Of a stretch of DNA of 64,000 bases, positions 50,625-62,416 are shown one piece after another. Under the pieces are notes generated by a model. That model was not told the DNA's origin. It did not search any database and was given only the letters and a program-made list of their open reading frames with translations. How positions within the stretch are numbered: the first letter of the stretch is position 1; the number at the start of each line of letters is the position of its first letter. The stretch lies in assembly GCA_029783825.1 (NCBI GenBank), contig JAREIK010000522.1:1-64000 (forward strand), in the 5' to 3' direction. The DNA is from Sapria himalayana. Its lineage: Eukaryota; Streptophyta; Magnoliopsida; Malpighiales; Rafflesiaceae. Position numbers and translations under genes: made by a program.

Positions 50625-51833
50625 ATTTGTTTGTCTATGTATCTATCTATCAGTATATCTATATATCTATCTATCTAAATATCTATCTGTCTATTTATGT
50701 ATCTATCGATTTGTATATCTATATGTCTATATATCTAAATATCTATCTCACTAATATCTCAATGTCTATCTATCTACTCATCTATTTATATCTATTTGTC
50801 TATCTATATGTGTTTCTATCTATCTATATATCTATCTATCTTTCTATATATCAATCTGTCTATCTATTTATCTATCTATATATTTATTGATCTATTTGTC
50901 TATTATCAATCTATCTGTCTATTTTTCCATCTATCTGTTTATCTATCTATTTGTCAATCTATCTATCTACCATTCTATCTATCTAACTCTATTAATTTTT
51001 CTATCTATCTATAAATGTATCTATTAATCTGTATATCAATCTATCTATCAATGTATCTATCAATCTGTCTATCAACATGAATATCTATTTATCTATTTGT
51101 ATATCTATAAGTTTATCTATTTATCTATTTGATTGTTTATCGATCCATCTATCTATCTATCTATCCATCTATCTATCTATCTATCTATCTATCCATCTAT
51201 CTATAAGTCTATCTATACGTCTATCTTTCCATCTATCTACACGTCTATCAATCTATCTATACGTCTATCTTTTCGGTTATCTACACGTCTATAAATCAAT
51301 ATATATATATCTCTTTCTATCTATCTATTGATCTGCCTATCAATCTGCATATATATGTATCTATCTATCTTTCTAACTATCTATCAATCAATCAATCTAT
51401 CTGTCAATCAATCTATCAATCTATATGTCGAACTATTTTTTTATCTTTATATCTATATATCTGTTTATCTATCTATCTATTTATCTATTTGTTTATCTAT
51501 CTATCAATTTATCTAGGTATCAATCTATCTATGTATCAATCTGTCTATCTATTTGTAAATCTATATATCTAACAATCTATCTATTAATATGTCTATCAAT
51601 GTGTATATATATATCTTTATAGCTATCTATCTATCTTGCTATATATAGGTTTATTTTTCAATCTATATGTCAATCAATCTCTCTATCTATGTCTTTATTT
51701 ATCTATTTATCAATTTGAGCATCTATCTATCTATAAGTCTATTTATTTATCTATCTATATGTATATCTATCTATCTATCCGAATATATATCAATCAATCT
51801 ATCTCTCTAACTATCTTTCTATCTATCTATCTC

Positions 51834-51865
<32 letters not shown>

Positions 51866-52045
51866 CCTATCTATTTGTTTATCTATCTATCTCTCTATTA
51901 GCTTGTCTATCTATTTGTATCCCAATTTGTCTATCTATCTATCAATCTATATATATGTCAATCTTGTTGTTTATTTATCAATCTATCTTTCTAAATCTCT
52001 TATTGTCTATCAATCAATCAATCTTTCTGTCTATTTATTCTCTAT
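50168..52045 (-). repeat. GATA satellite, block C (TATC on + strand)
   Basis: About 1.9 kb of TATC-type repeat on the + strand, between the 5' end of CACTA-3 and the broken 5' end of CACTA-4. It contains a ~68-bp (TA)n tract (about 50554-50622). A local variant array of 'ctatctacacgtctat' type lies at about 51180-51295. The long Ser-Ile-Tyr-Leu ORFs here, including a 264-codon one starting in the CACTA-3 terminus, are rejected as genes. Confidence 0.95.
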
Positions 52046-55000
52046 ATTCTTTTTCATTATGCAAACATTATAAGATATAATTTGGCCAAATATGGTTTTG
52101 TGCCAAATTATTTTGTATGGATTTATCATGGGGAAAGTACAATGGCTTTGAATATTGAACAAAATGAGGATATTGAATCGTTTGCTTGTGGTGAAGAATC
52201 ATCAAACAGATACCATATAATGATCACGTAAACTACTGGTGCTAGCTTCAATATGGATTACGTGGATGAACCACCTAATCCTGAAGCTTAGAAGTTTTAA
52301 GAATTGCTTAAAGCTGCAGATAAAGAGTTGTGGCCTGGTTGTAAAACACATTCACAATTGTCACTTGTGTCTCGACTAATGAGCATTAAGTCAGAAAATC
52401 ATATGTCTAAGAAATTATTTGATCAGGTGATAGAACTGATGAAAAAGATTGTTTCTGATAATAATTTGATCACTAACAACTTTTACAACACTAAGAAGTT
52501 ACTACGAGGAATGGGTCTACCAGTGGAAAAAATTGATTGTTATTTAAATGGATGCATGTTATATTGGGGCTGTGATAGTGATTTAATTAGCTGTAAGTTT
52601 TGTGACCATCCTCAATTTAGGCAGGAACCTCATGTTGTAGATATGCGACAAAAATTGAAAGTTGTCTTTAAGAAGATGTATTATTTTTCATTAATTCCTC
52701 GATTATAGAGACTATATGCATCAAATACTACTGCAAATGAAATGAGGTGGGATTCCGAGCATGAGGTTGAAGAAGGGGTAACGTGTCATCCATCCAATTC
52801 ACCTCCTTGGAAGCATTTTTATTATATACATTAAGATTTTGCTGCAGAAAGTCGAAATGTGAAATTGAGTCTCTACAATGATGGATTTTAGCCATTTGGG
52901 AAATCTGGACAATAGTATTCATCATGGCCAGTGATAGTGACGCTTTATAACTTGCCTCCATGGTTGTGTTCGATGGAGCAATATGTGTTTTTTTCAATAT
53001 TGGTTCCAAGGCCAAAAAATTTGTAAGACATGCTGAATGTTTTCTTACAGTCTCTTATTGGAGAATTAAATCATTTATGAGATGTTGGCGTGAATATGTA
53101 TGATATCTCAAAAAAGTAAAATTTCATTATGCGGCCAGCCCTTATGTAGATGATAAGTGACTTTCCTGCATATTCAATGTTGCTTAGGTGGAGTACTAAA
53201 GGATCATTCACATGCTCGTATTGCATGAAAAATTTCGATGCATTTACCCTCAAATTTAGTGGTAAATAGTCATGGTTTGATAACCATCGTTATTTTCTAC
53301 CTACGAATCATCCATTTCGAAGAAATAGAACTGCATTTCGAAAAAATAAATCTGTGATGATAGGTGTACCAGTAGTTCGTTCAGGCGTTGCTATTATTAC
53401 AGAGATTCATAGTTTGGGTTTGAAGAAGGTAACTAATGAGGATGCTACTGGAAGTAATGGACCGATAGAAAATTTACTTGGATGGAGGAAACATAGTATA
53501 TTTTGGGACTTACCTTGTTGGAAGTCCAATTTAATTCATCATAACTTAGATGTAATGCATATTGAAAAAAATATTTTTGACAATGTTTTTAACATTGTCC
53601 TTAATGTAGACGGAAAAATAAAAGACACTTTAAAATCAAGACAAGAGCTGAATGATTACTGTTGGCATCCTAAATTGAAATTGAATGAGTAAATAGAAAT
53701 ATTTCTTAAAGCTTGATACACACTTGATAAGAAGGCAAAATAGATATTATGTGAATGGGTTAAATATTTTAAATTCCCTGATGGATATGTGTCAAATATG
53801 GGTAGATGCATAGATATGAAGAATCTTAAGTTATATGGAATGAAAAGTCATTACTGTCATGTATTTATGCAGAGATTAATACCAATTTCATTCCGTGAAT
53901 TACTTCCACTAAGTGTTTAGAAGGTCCTTAAAGAACTTATTTTTTTTTTCAAATAGCTAACTGCAACCACAATCAAAATAGATGACATGGTGAGGTTGGA
54001 GAATGACATTCCACTTATTATTTGTAAGCTTGAACGGAAATTCCCACAGTGTTTTTTTGACTCAATGGAGCATTTGCCAGTCCATTTGGCATATGAAGCA
54101 AGGATTGCAGGGCCAATGCAATTCAGGTGGATGTATCCTTTTAAGAGGTAAATACATATAATTTACTGTGTCTTAATATTGTTTACTTTAAGTTATATTG
54201 CAATTTAACCAAATTGAAACCTAACATTGTGGTTCTAGGTATCTTCGTAAGTTGAAATTGAATGTTAGAAACAAGGCAAAAGTTGAATGTTCAATTTTTA
54301 ATGCATATTTAGTAGAAGAAGCATAATCATTTTGTTCTTATTATTTTGAGGATCATGTCAATACAAATAATAGAAATGTGCCGCTGAATTATAAAGATCA
54401 TGTGATGGTAGAAGATGATTCTGTAGACAAACTATCTATCTTCTAGCACCCTGGAAGAGTATTTGGAAGAGATATGAAAAGATGTTTGACAGATGAAAAG
54501 TACAAAGCAACCCAGAGCTAAGTTTTACTTAATTGTTACGAGGTTGCACCATACATTGAGTATGTATACACAAAATGATTACAAGTTTAATTATAGTTTA
54601 ATTTTATCTATAATAGGAATTATTAAAAATTGATATACATTTTTTTTTCTCTTTTTATATTTGTGCAGTATTTATGTTGAGAAGTTAAAATATAGTCAAC
54701 CAGTAATTTCCAGCAATGATGTCGATTATATGCTAGAAATTGAATTTGCGAATTGGTTCAAAAATTATGTGAGAATTATTAAGTTTACAATTTTTGAATT
54801 ATTTAATTTATTATTATCTTTTATTTGTTAGTATCAATTTTTTAATTTATGTCACAGGCAATTGATCCTTTAAATGGAGATTCAAATATTTTTATTCAGA
54901 ATCTAAGTAAAGGCCCGTTTAGATATGTGACAACCTATCCTAGGTATTTTGTTAATGGATATAAATTCACACAAATGGGCACGCTTCTTCTAAAATAATA

Positions 55001-55603
55001 TGAATAGTGGTGTATGCATTAAAGGCGCGGGAGAGTGCAGATGAGATTGATTATTGTGATCAACTCAATGAAGTTATTGAGTTGGAGTATCATGGGCTCG
55101 AAAATAATAGGATTGTATTATTTAAGTGTGAGTGGTTTGATCCTACACGAAATGTGGGCACAAAGATTCATTCGGATTATAAGCTAGTGGATGTTAACCA
55201 TAAATGTATAAATAATCGATATGAGCCATTTATTATGCCAGTTCAAGCTGCTCAAGTATATTTTTATACATATCCGAGTTTATCTCATGATAAGAGTGAT
55301 TTGTGGGTGATTTGAAAAATCAAAGTACGATCAAAATTTGAAGTTTCAACATCGCAAGAAAGAAGTGCAGACTTAGATATTTCACCGGCATTCCAAGAAG
55401 ATGACATAAATAATATTGAACCTTTTAATATAGATGAAGATTCAAAAAATTTATGTTACTCAAAAGGTGACATAATAGAAAATGAAGATGATCAATTTCT
55501 ATCTAAAGATGAGTTTAAACTTCTTTCGAAATCAGACGAAATATCAGTAGATCTATTGGAGGAGGATAGTGATGTTGAAATCTATCAGTGTGTTTTATTA
55601 TAA
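52046..55603 (+). pseudogene. TNP2-type CACTA transposase pseudogene, 5' truncated (CACTA-4)
   Basis: Coding begins in mid-domain: ANIIRYNLAKYGFVPNYF, WIYHGES (end of the transposase-associated domain). Then follow QLSLVSRLMSIKSENHMS, KYNT-like KLL, YLNGCMLYWGCDSD and KFCDHPQF (52304-52708). The core has HNLDVMHIEKNIFDNVFNI at about 53538-53590, with LDVMH intact unlike CACTA-3. DGYVSNMGRCIDMKNLKLYG (53778-53840) is followed by the DUF4218 region (about 53960-54540: FPQCFFDSMEHLPVHLAYEA, FRWMYPFKR, then an intron). The DUF4216 region spans about 54880-55320 (YPRYFVNGYKF, VIELEYHGLENN, FKCEWFDPTRNVGTKIH). Acidic C-terminus ends near 55603. Several stops and frameshifts occur, fewer than in CACTA-3. 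Overall order matches plant TNP2 transposases. Confidence 0.88.
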
Positions 55604-55660
55604 AATGCATGCTTGTTCATCAAATCTCTATTATTTGTTCTATCTTTTTTTTACAACAGA

Positions 55661-57710
55661 TGATGCCTAAAAGATGTGGTCATGGTGGAGGTGAACGTGG
55701 ACACTGAAATGAAGCAAATTCATTTAGTATGCTACATTATGTTGCAGAATCAGTACCATCTCATAGCCACCATATCCAGACTTCAACATCACATTTATCA
55801 TCTCTATTTCTATCACCATCACCATAATTGAGACCTCTATTATCATCTTTATCAGATGTAAGCCCACCACCGATTATGCATTCTGCACACACTTTTGGTC
55901 TATCTCTATCTTCTACACCACATTTTACATGGGTTGTTCCCCCATTTACAATACTAATGACATCATCAAATGTTGTGCCTTCCTCTATAGTCAGTGCAAA
56001 TTTAGAAATTGAGATTGTGGATGAGACGTAAAAGAAATATGTAAAAATGACTTGAAAAAAAAATTTTGATGTTACTGTCAGTGGTTTTTTAAATATTGAT
56101 ATGATTCGCTTGTTTTCTATGTTATTCATTTATTTATAGAGTTTTATTCCATCTCAAAAGTATTCGACTATAATTACAAAGTCTTTCAAGAAAATTGCCG
56201 ATTCTAAATCATTCTCCTCGAAGAAAGTTTTAGATTTGGCAAAGAAGTCTTATTTTAATGATTTTTAGGTAAAAATAACAAAAAAAAAGTATTGAAAAAA
56301 AATAATCAAATTACTTATCTATTATGTTGGTATTATTCAAGCACTAAATAATTATGTTCTTGTTGTTAATATAGATTCTTTTGTGATTTTTCTATATATA
56401 GAATTAGTACACATGGGCACCTAAATTTGATGGAAAGATAAAGTCATTATGGGAGATCAAAGCTGCTCAATGATATTCTAATTTTGTCCATAAATTGAAG
56501 AATATGAAAGAAAGACCCGATATTATATCCGAGAATGAATGGTCCGAGTGGCTTATGTATTGGGAGGATTCAGATGTGATAAAAAAATTAGATATTGCCA
56601 GCAAAAATCGATTAAGTGAGGTAGCTGGACTAGGTACAAGAATTTGTGGACACACGGGAGGATCAAAGTCGAGCATTGAGCATGCTCGAGATCTCATACA
56701 ATTTTAAAATTGTAAACATTTATATATTTAGTGGTTGTCCTAATAGTACAATAAATCAAATCTCCGCATGGTTTTATTAATTTTGTTAAATTTTTTGATC
56801 ATTTGTTTTTTAATGACTTAATAAAAACATTTCTAGGCTGGAGAATTGGGTCGGGTTCAAAATTTTTATCAGATTTTCAGGAAATGCATGTGAAGAAAGT
56901 GGATTGTCAATTTGTTGACAACAAATCTTAGATGATTGCTGTAAGAACTTGTTATATTAATAAATTTTTATAATACTATAGTTAATTTTGAAAATTGTTT
57001 GGATTGCAAAATATTTATTTTATTTTTGTATATCTAGAATTATTTTTTTCTCTATTTTATTTTGGGACCTAATGGAGGAATGTGTGACAGCTGCTCATCA
57101 ACAAGTTGAGGTAACTGTTGATCTTCAACCAAGTGACTATGATCCTATTTATTTAGACACCATAGGAGGTTGTAAGAAGCAACGAGTGTTTGGAATCAGC
57201 TCGAAGGGAGTGACATTTTGTTGTAGTAGTCGTGCTTTCAATTCATATATCTCAGCAATGGTCAATGAGATGGTCGAACACCAAGTAATGGAAACAAATG
57301 AATGTATTGTAGTTATGGTGACCGAAATGAAAATGAAGGATGAGCAGATATCTCATTTGAAGGAAAAAATATATGAAATTATAGAACAGAAGGATGAGCA
57401 TATATCTCATTTAAAGAAAGAAATATATGAAACTAAAGAATAGAAGGATGTGCAGTATACTATTTTGATGGAAGAAAAGTAAGAAATTAAAGAAATGAAT
57501 GATGAGAGGAAAAGAATTAAGATTGTAATGCAATTGCAGATGTCCTATATGGAGTCACAGTGGTATTGGCGCAACAAATAGCATTCTAAGATCCAGTTGC
57601 AAAACCTCGCAGGATAGAAGATGTCCTATATGGAGTCGCATTTAGATGCATTAGCACAACATATTGTATTCCGAGATCCAACTGCAAAACCTTGCAGGAG
57701 AGGCTAGCAT
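55661..57710 (+). pseudogene. TNPA-like / Ptta-En-Spm second gene, decayed (CACTA-4)
   Basis: This is the second, DNA-binding-type protein of CACTA elements. Start MPKRCGHGGGERGH at 55664, then a Ser/Pro/His-rich region to about 56030. Next exon: FIPSQKYSTIITKSFKKIAD, KKVLDLAKKSYF (56145-56265). Next: WAPKFDGKIKSLWEIKAA, NEWSEWLMYWED, RLSEVAGLGTRICGHTGGSK (56415-56700), typical of the plant transposase (Ptta/En/Spm) domain. Next: GELGRVQNFYQIFRK, QFVDNKS (56838-56935), then VDLQPSDYDPIYLDTIGG, KKQRVFGISSKGVTFC (57105-57240). The C-terminus has tandem coiled-coil units DEQISHLKEKIYE / DEHISHLKKEIYE and two MSYMES units. Stops at several places make it inactive. Confidence 0.82.
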
Positions 57711-58084
57711 TCCATACAAATTATGAAGATGATTGAGTATGAGAATTATTTCTGAACTGTTATTTATTTTTTTCTATGTGTAGCAAATAATTATGTTATT
57801 TTTTGCAGGTTTCAATTTTTTTTATTCTATTTTTATTCTTTGCTTTTTCAATTAACCCAATTATGTATCTTTTTAGAACATATTATGTGAGACAAAAGAA
57901 AAAATTCTGATTCAAAGCATTCAGACATTACCACAGTACTTCCAATGCATGGGTCCCACATTTTACCAATTTCAGCTTTATCAAAAAGAGGGCTAGCTTA
58001 TCTTATGTTTATTATTCTGAAAACATTTTATTTTTACACTCTCTTTATCTTTAAACATAATTGCTGGATATCTTTTGTATTTTT
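57711..58084. other. Spacer downstream of the TNPA-like gene
   Basis: AT-rich with no gene; probably 3' untranslated and flanking sequence. The tail of the coding part already shows a local duplication ('gatgtcctatatggagtc' at about 57538 and 57619). Confidence 0.45.
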
Positions 58085-58928
58085 TTTGAAGCTATAAGAT
58101 AATCAAATTTAATTTGTGTTTGTTTATGTCTTTAATATTTGTTTTTATATATCTGTGAATATGTTTTTGTGTCTCTGAATTTTTTGGGTAGAGTTTTAGC
58201 CTATTATATGTATGTAAGAGCCTATTTTCAGCAGTGGCAGCAGTGGTAGCGATGGCAGCGGGAGCAACTGCAATAGCAACAAATGTGGTATATACGTACA
58301 TATATAGTTAGTATATACGTACATATAATACTACAGTATTTTATGTACTTATATACTGAGTATATATAGTACTCAGTATATATGGTACTCAGTAATATGT
58401 ATGCATAGTACTATAGTTTATATGTACATATACTATAGTAATATATGTATTAGTGAAATGCTAGTGTATATATATACATATTTATTGCAATAATATATAT
58501 TTATCAAAACATAGTCATTTATTTATTTATTTTGATTTGAATTGGTGGTTTAAAAATTGTACATTTATGGTACCAAATTGTTTCCCAATAAAGCTTGTAT
58601 AAGTGAATATATATTTCGACAAACATGATGCACCATGATTCATACGCATTTTCGTAGTGGAAAGTTCGTGATCGGAGGAGCAGAGGGAGAGAAAGCAACG
58701 TCAATGCATTGATAGATTATACTTTATGCACAGTCGGTAGATATATTGATTAATAAGATATAATATATTTTTTGTAATTTTTTTGTTTTAGTTATTTAAA
58801 ATATTGTACTAGAATAAGTTATTAAATAATTTTTTTTTGTTTAATTTAAAAGTGTCATTTATTATTTTTGTTTTTATAAAATTTAATTTAAAAATATTAA
58901 ATTATTTAATTAATTTTTTGTTTAAACT
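58085..58928 (+). repeat. CACTA-4 macrorepeat, copy 1
   Basis: Order: 'atctgtgaatatgttt.tgtgt' and 'agagttttagcctattatatg' leader, a short GCN-type triplet tract (about 58228-58285), palindromic TATATGTACATATA array (58286-58495), ~240-bp 3' module (58495-58760), AT-rich tail. The next copy starts at the same leader near 58929. No gene. Confidence 0.82.
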
Positions 58929-59938
58929 GTATGACAATCAACTTTAATTTGTGTTTGTTCATGTCTATATTAATTGTTTTTATATATCTGTGAAAATATT
59001 TGTGTTTCTCCGAATTTTTTGGTAGAGTTTTAGCCTATTATATGTATGTAAAAGCCTATTATCAACATCTGTAGCTACGACAGCTGCGGTAGCAGTGCCA
59101 GCAGCATAGGTAGGGGAGGCAGTGGAGGCATAGGCAACATCAGAGGTAGCATTGGCATCGGCGGCAGCAGTGGTAGTAGCGGCAGCAATGGTATCGGAGT
59201 TATCGGCGACAACAGAGACAACACTTGCAGCAGCAGCAGGGCGGCTGCACCAGCAGCGGCGACAACACTGATAACAGATGCAGCGGCCGCTGCCACTACG
59301 GCAAGGGCGGCAGCGAGAACGGGAGCAGCAGGAACGGCAAAATTTGTGGTATATACCTACGTATATTGTAAGTATATACGTACATATAATCTTGAATTAT
59401 TTTATGTACATATATACTATGTATATATGTACGCATAATACTACAACTTATATGTACAAATACTGCAGTAATATATGTACGAGTGAAATGATAGTATATA
59501 TGTATATTTTTTCTGCAGTAATATGTATTTATCAAAACATAGTTTTTTTTTAATTTATTTTGATTTTATTTAGTGGTTTAAATTTCTTACAAATGTGGTA
59601 CCACATTGTTTCCCATACGAAGCTTGTATAAGTGAATGGATTTTTCAACATACATGAAGCATCGTGACTCGGACAGTATTTTGGCAGTGGAAAGTTGGTG
59701 ATTAGAAGAGCTGAGGGAGAGAAAGCAACGTCAATACATTGATAGATTATACTTTATGCACAGTCAGTATATACATTGATAACTAAGATGTAATAATTTT
59801 TTTTTTAGTTATTTAAAATATTGTATTAGAATAAATTATTAAATGAATTTTTTGTGTACTTTAAAATTTCCTTTTATAGTTTCTATTTATTAAATTTAAT
59901 ATAAAAAGATTAAACTATTTAATTAAATTTTAGTTTAA
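58929..59938 (+). repeat. CACTA-4 macrorepeat, copy 2
   Basis: Same order as copy 1, but the triplet tract is about 275 bp (59066-59340). It is made of GCA/GCG/GTA/GGC/ACA-type triplets that read Ala/Val/Gly-rich forward and Leu/Pro-rich in reverse. The palindromic array is at 59345-59525 and the module at 59520-59790. The 73- and 91-codon ORFs here are by-products of the triplets. Confidence 0.82.
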
Positions 59939-61480
59939 GCTGTATGACAATCAATTTTAATTTGTGGTTGTTCATATCTATAATAATTGTTTTTATATAT
60001 CTGTGAAAATGTTTGTGTGTCTTCAAATTTTTTGGGTAGAGTTTTAGCCTATTATAGGTCTATAAAAACCTAATATCAGTAGCAGTATCAGTGACGGAAG
60101 TGGCGGCGATGACAGCGGCATTAGCAGAAGCGACATCGACGATAGTGGTGGCGGTGGTAGCAGTGGGGGTAGCCACGGTTACAGTAGTGACAGGGCGGGA
60201 GTGGTGGCATCAGAGGCAGTGACAACAACATTAGCAGTGACGGAAGTGGCGGTAGTAGTGGCTGCACCAGAAGCAATGGTGGCAGTGGTGGTAGCAGCTG
60301 CTGCACCAGAAGCAGCGGCAACACCAGAAGTAATAGTAGAGGTGGCAGTGCATAGGTAGCAGTGGCGGCGGTGGCGATGGTAGTGGCAGCGATGATAGTA
60401 GAAGTGGTATTGGCAGCGATAGCGACAAAGGTAGTAGCGGCAGGGAGTGCAACATCAACAACACCAAATGAGGTATATACGTACGAAAAAAGTCAGTATA
60501 TATGGACATATAATACTATAGTATTTTATGTACATATATACTGAGTAAATTTGTACTCAATTTATATGTACACATAATGCTGTTATTTTTATGTACATAT
60601 ACTACAATATATATGTACAAGTGAAATGCTAGTATATATTTACATATATACTACAATATTATATATGTATCAAAACATAACTTTTTTTTAATTTGACTGA
60701 GTGGTTTAAATTTCTTATTGATATGATACCGCATTGTTCCTCATACAAAACTTTTATAAGTGTTGGGATTTTTCACTAGACATTACGTGCCGTGACTCAA
60801 ATAGCTTGATAGAAAAACATTTTGTCAAATAGATTCATAATTAGATAGATAGCTAGATATATAGATAGATAGACAAATAGATAAATAGATAGATATATAT
60901 ATATAGATAGTCTGATAGATAGACAGGCAGATATATTAATTGATAGAAAAATTAATTGAAAGATTCTAAAACAAATTGATACACAAATAGATATATAGAA
61001 AGATAGATAAATAAATAGATATATAGAGATAAAGATTGACAGATAGATAGAAAGATAGAAAGATTGATAGATAGATTCATTATTATAAAGATAGATAGAC
61101 AGAAAGATAGACAAACAAATAAATAGATAGATAGATAGTGGTCAGATAGATTGATAGATATAGATAGATAGACATATTTATAGACAGATAGAAAGATAGA
61201 TAAATAGATAGAGAAAGAGATAGATAGAAAAAAAGATAGACATATAGATAGAAAAATAGATAGATATAGATAGAAAAATAGAAACATAGATAGATAGATA
61301 GATAGAGAGAATGATACATAGATAGATAGATAAATAGAGAGACTAAAAGATAAATATAAAGATCAATAGAAAAATGATGTTTGGAGGAGCTAAGGGAGAG
61401 AAAGCAGCATCAATAAATGGATATATTATAATTTATACACTGTCGGTAGATACATTGATGAATAAGATGAAATAAAACTT
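59939..61480 (+). repeat. CACTA-4 macrorepeat, copy 3, interrupted by GATA satellite
   Basis: Leader from 59939, triplet tract about 395 bp (60076-60470), palindromic array 60475-60660, then the module from about 60655. The module is interrupted after 'cgtgactcaaatagctt' (60806) by about 570 bp of GATA satellite. It resumes at 'ggaggagctaagggagagaaagc' (61383), continuing to 'acactgtcggtagatacattgatg'. Confidence 0.82.
60807..61378 (+). repeat. GATA satellite, block D, nested in a CACTA-4 module
   Basis: About 570 bp with GATA on the + strand, sharply bounded by module sequence on both sides. The other module copies carry, at this point, 'gatagctttgtcgcaatag' and 'aaagatgg' (CACTA-1, 24710-24730). 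Here the left side ends 'atagctt' and the right side is 'caatagaaaaatgatg', so only about five bases are unaccounted for. Ser-Ile-Tyr-Leu ORFs on the minus strand are artefacts. Confidence 0.9.
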
Positions 61481-61669
61481 TTTTATTTTTTATTTCAATT
61501 ATGTAAAATATTGAATTTGATTAAGATATTAAATGATTTTATTCTTTGTTTATTATAAATTATTTATAGATTAAATTTTTATTCAATTTGATATAATAAT
61601 TTTAAATTATTTAATTAAAAAATTTTAAAATAAATTAAATTCTAAAATTATTTTTGAAATTAAAATAGC
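61481..61669 (+). other. AT-rich tail of CACTA-4
   Basis: Homologous to the tails at 26070-26260 and 39340-39530 ('gtaaaatattg', 'aatgattttatt.tttgtt', 'ttaaattatttaatt'). No gene. Confidence 0.7.
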
Positions 61670-61975
61670 TAGGGAAAATTCATTGCTAAATTAGCAAGGG
61701 AAAATTCCTTGCTAAATTAGCAAGGGAAAATCCCTTGCTAATTTAGCTAGGGAATTTTTTCTATCTAATTTAGCTAGGAAAATATTAAAATTAGTGATGG
61801 ATTATCAGTCACTAAATTTATTTAGCTAGGGACTATATCCATCGCTAAAATTTATAGACCAGCATTTAGCCAGGGAATTATCTGTCGTTATTTTTGTTTA
61901 TCGACGGAATATCTCATTTATCTTGCTAATTTAGCTAGGGAATTTGTTTTTTTAGCAAGGGATTTTTCCGTCGCT
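61670..61975 (+). repeat. CACTA-4 3' subterminal repeats, TIR missing
   Basis: Repeated inverted units: 'agctagggaaaattcattgc', three successive 'ttagcaagggaaaat(c/t)ccttgctaa' units at about 61698-61745, 'gatggattatcagtcactaa', 'ccatcgctaaaattta', 'cgtcgctaa'. After 'ccgtcgctaatata' the sequence is a (TA)n tract and then satellite. The GATTTTTCTTGTAGTG end expected from CACTA-1 is absent. Confidence 0.8.
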
Positions 61976-62380
61976 AATATATATATATATATATATATTC
62001 ATATATAAATAGATAAAGAGAGATATATATAAATTGAGAGAAAAATAGACAAATAGATAGACATATAGATAGATAGATAGATAGACAGATAGATAGACAG
62101 ATAGATAGAGAGGTATACATAGAGATATGAATACATAGACACATATAAAGATAGATTGATAGACATATAGACAAATATACAGATAGCTAGATAGATAGAT
62201 AGATAGATAGTTAGATAGATATAATATAGATAAATAGATAGATAGTCAAATAAACAAGATAGACAAATTTATAATTAGACAGATAGAGAGAGAGAGAGAT
62301 AGATAGATATATAGATGAATAAATAGTTAAATAGATAGATAGATAAATAAATATATAGATATATAGACATATAGATATTT

Positions 62381-62416
<36 letters not shown>

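Larger units (their letters stand above)
52046..61975 (+). mobile_element. CACTA-4: decayed autonomous-type CACTA element lacking both termini
   Basis: The left boundary lies inside the first domain of the TNP2 coding region, directly against satellite block C, so the whole 5' terminus and the transposase start are missing. The order inside is TNP2, TNPA-like gene, three tandem macrorepeats with palindromic arrays, an AT-rich tail and 3' subterminal repeats. The right end stops in a (TA)n tract at about 61978 without a recognisable CACTACAAGAAA terminus. The third macrorepeat holds a nested GATA satellite block. Confidence 0.82.

Noticed and set aside
50096..50890. 264-codon + strand ORF that starts inside the CACTA-3 terminus
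   Set aside because: Only the first ~25 codons lie outside the satellite, in antisense subterminal repeat sequence. The rest is TATC translation.
52728..53015. 95-codon minus-strand ORF in CACTA-4
   Set aside because: Shadow of the TNP2 pseudogene coding strand, whose translation there shows family motifs.
55761..56129. 122-codon minus-strand ORF
   Set aside because: Antisense to the Ser/Pro-rich N-terminal part of the TNPA-like gene. No independent support.
59075..59296. Leu/Pro- and Ala/Val-rich ORFs in CACTA-4 (also 60121-60544)
   Set aside because: Period-3 triplet tract reads open in several frames on both strands. No conserved start, domain or splice structure. Treated as a repeat expansion.
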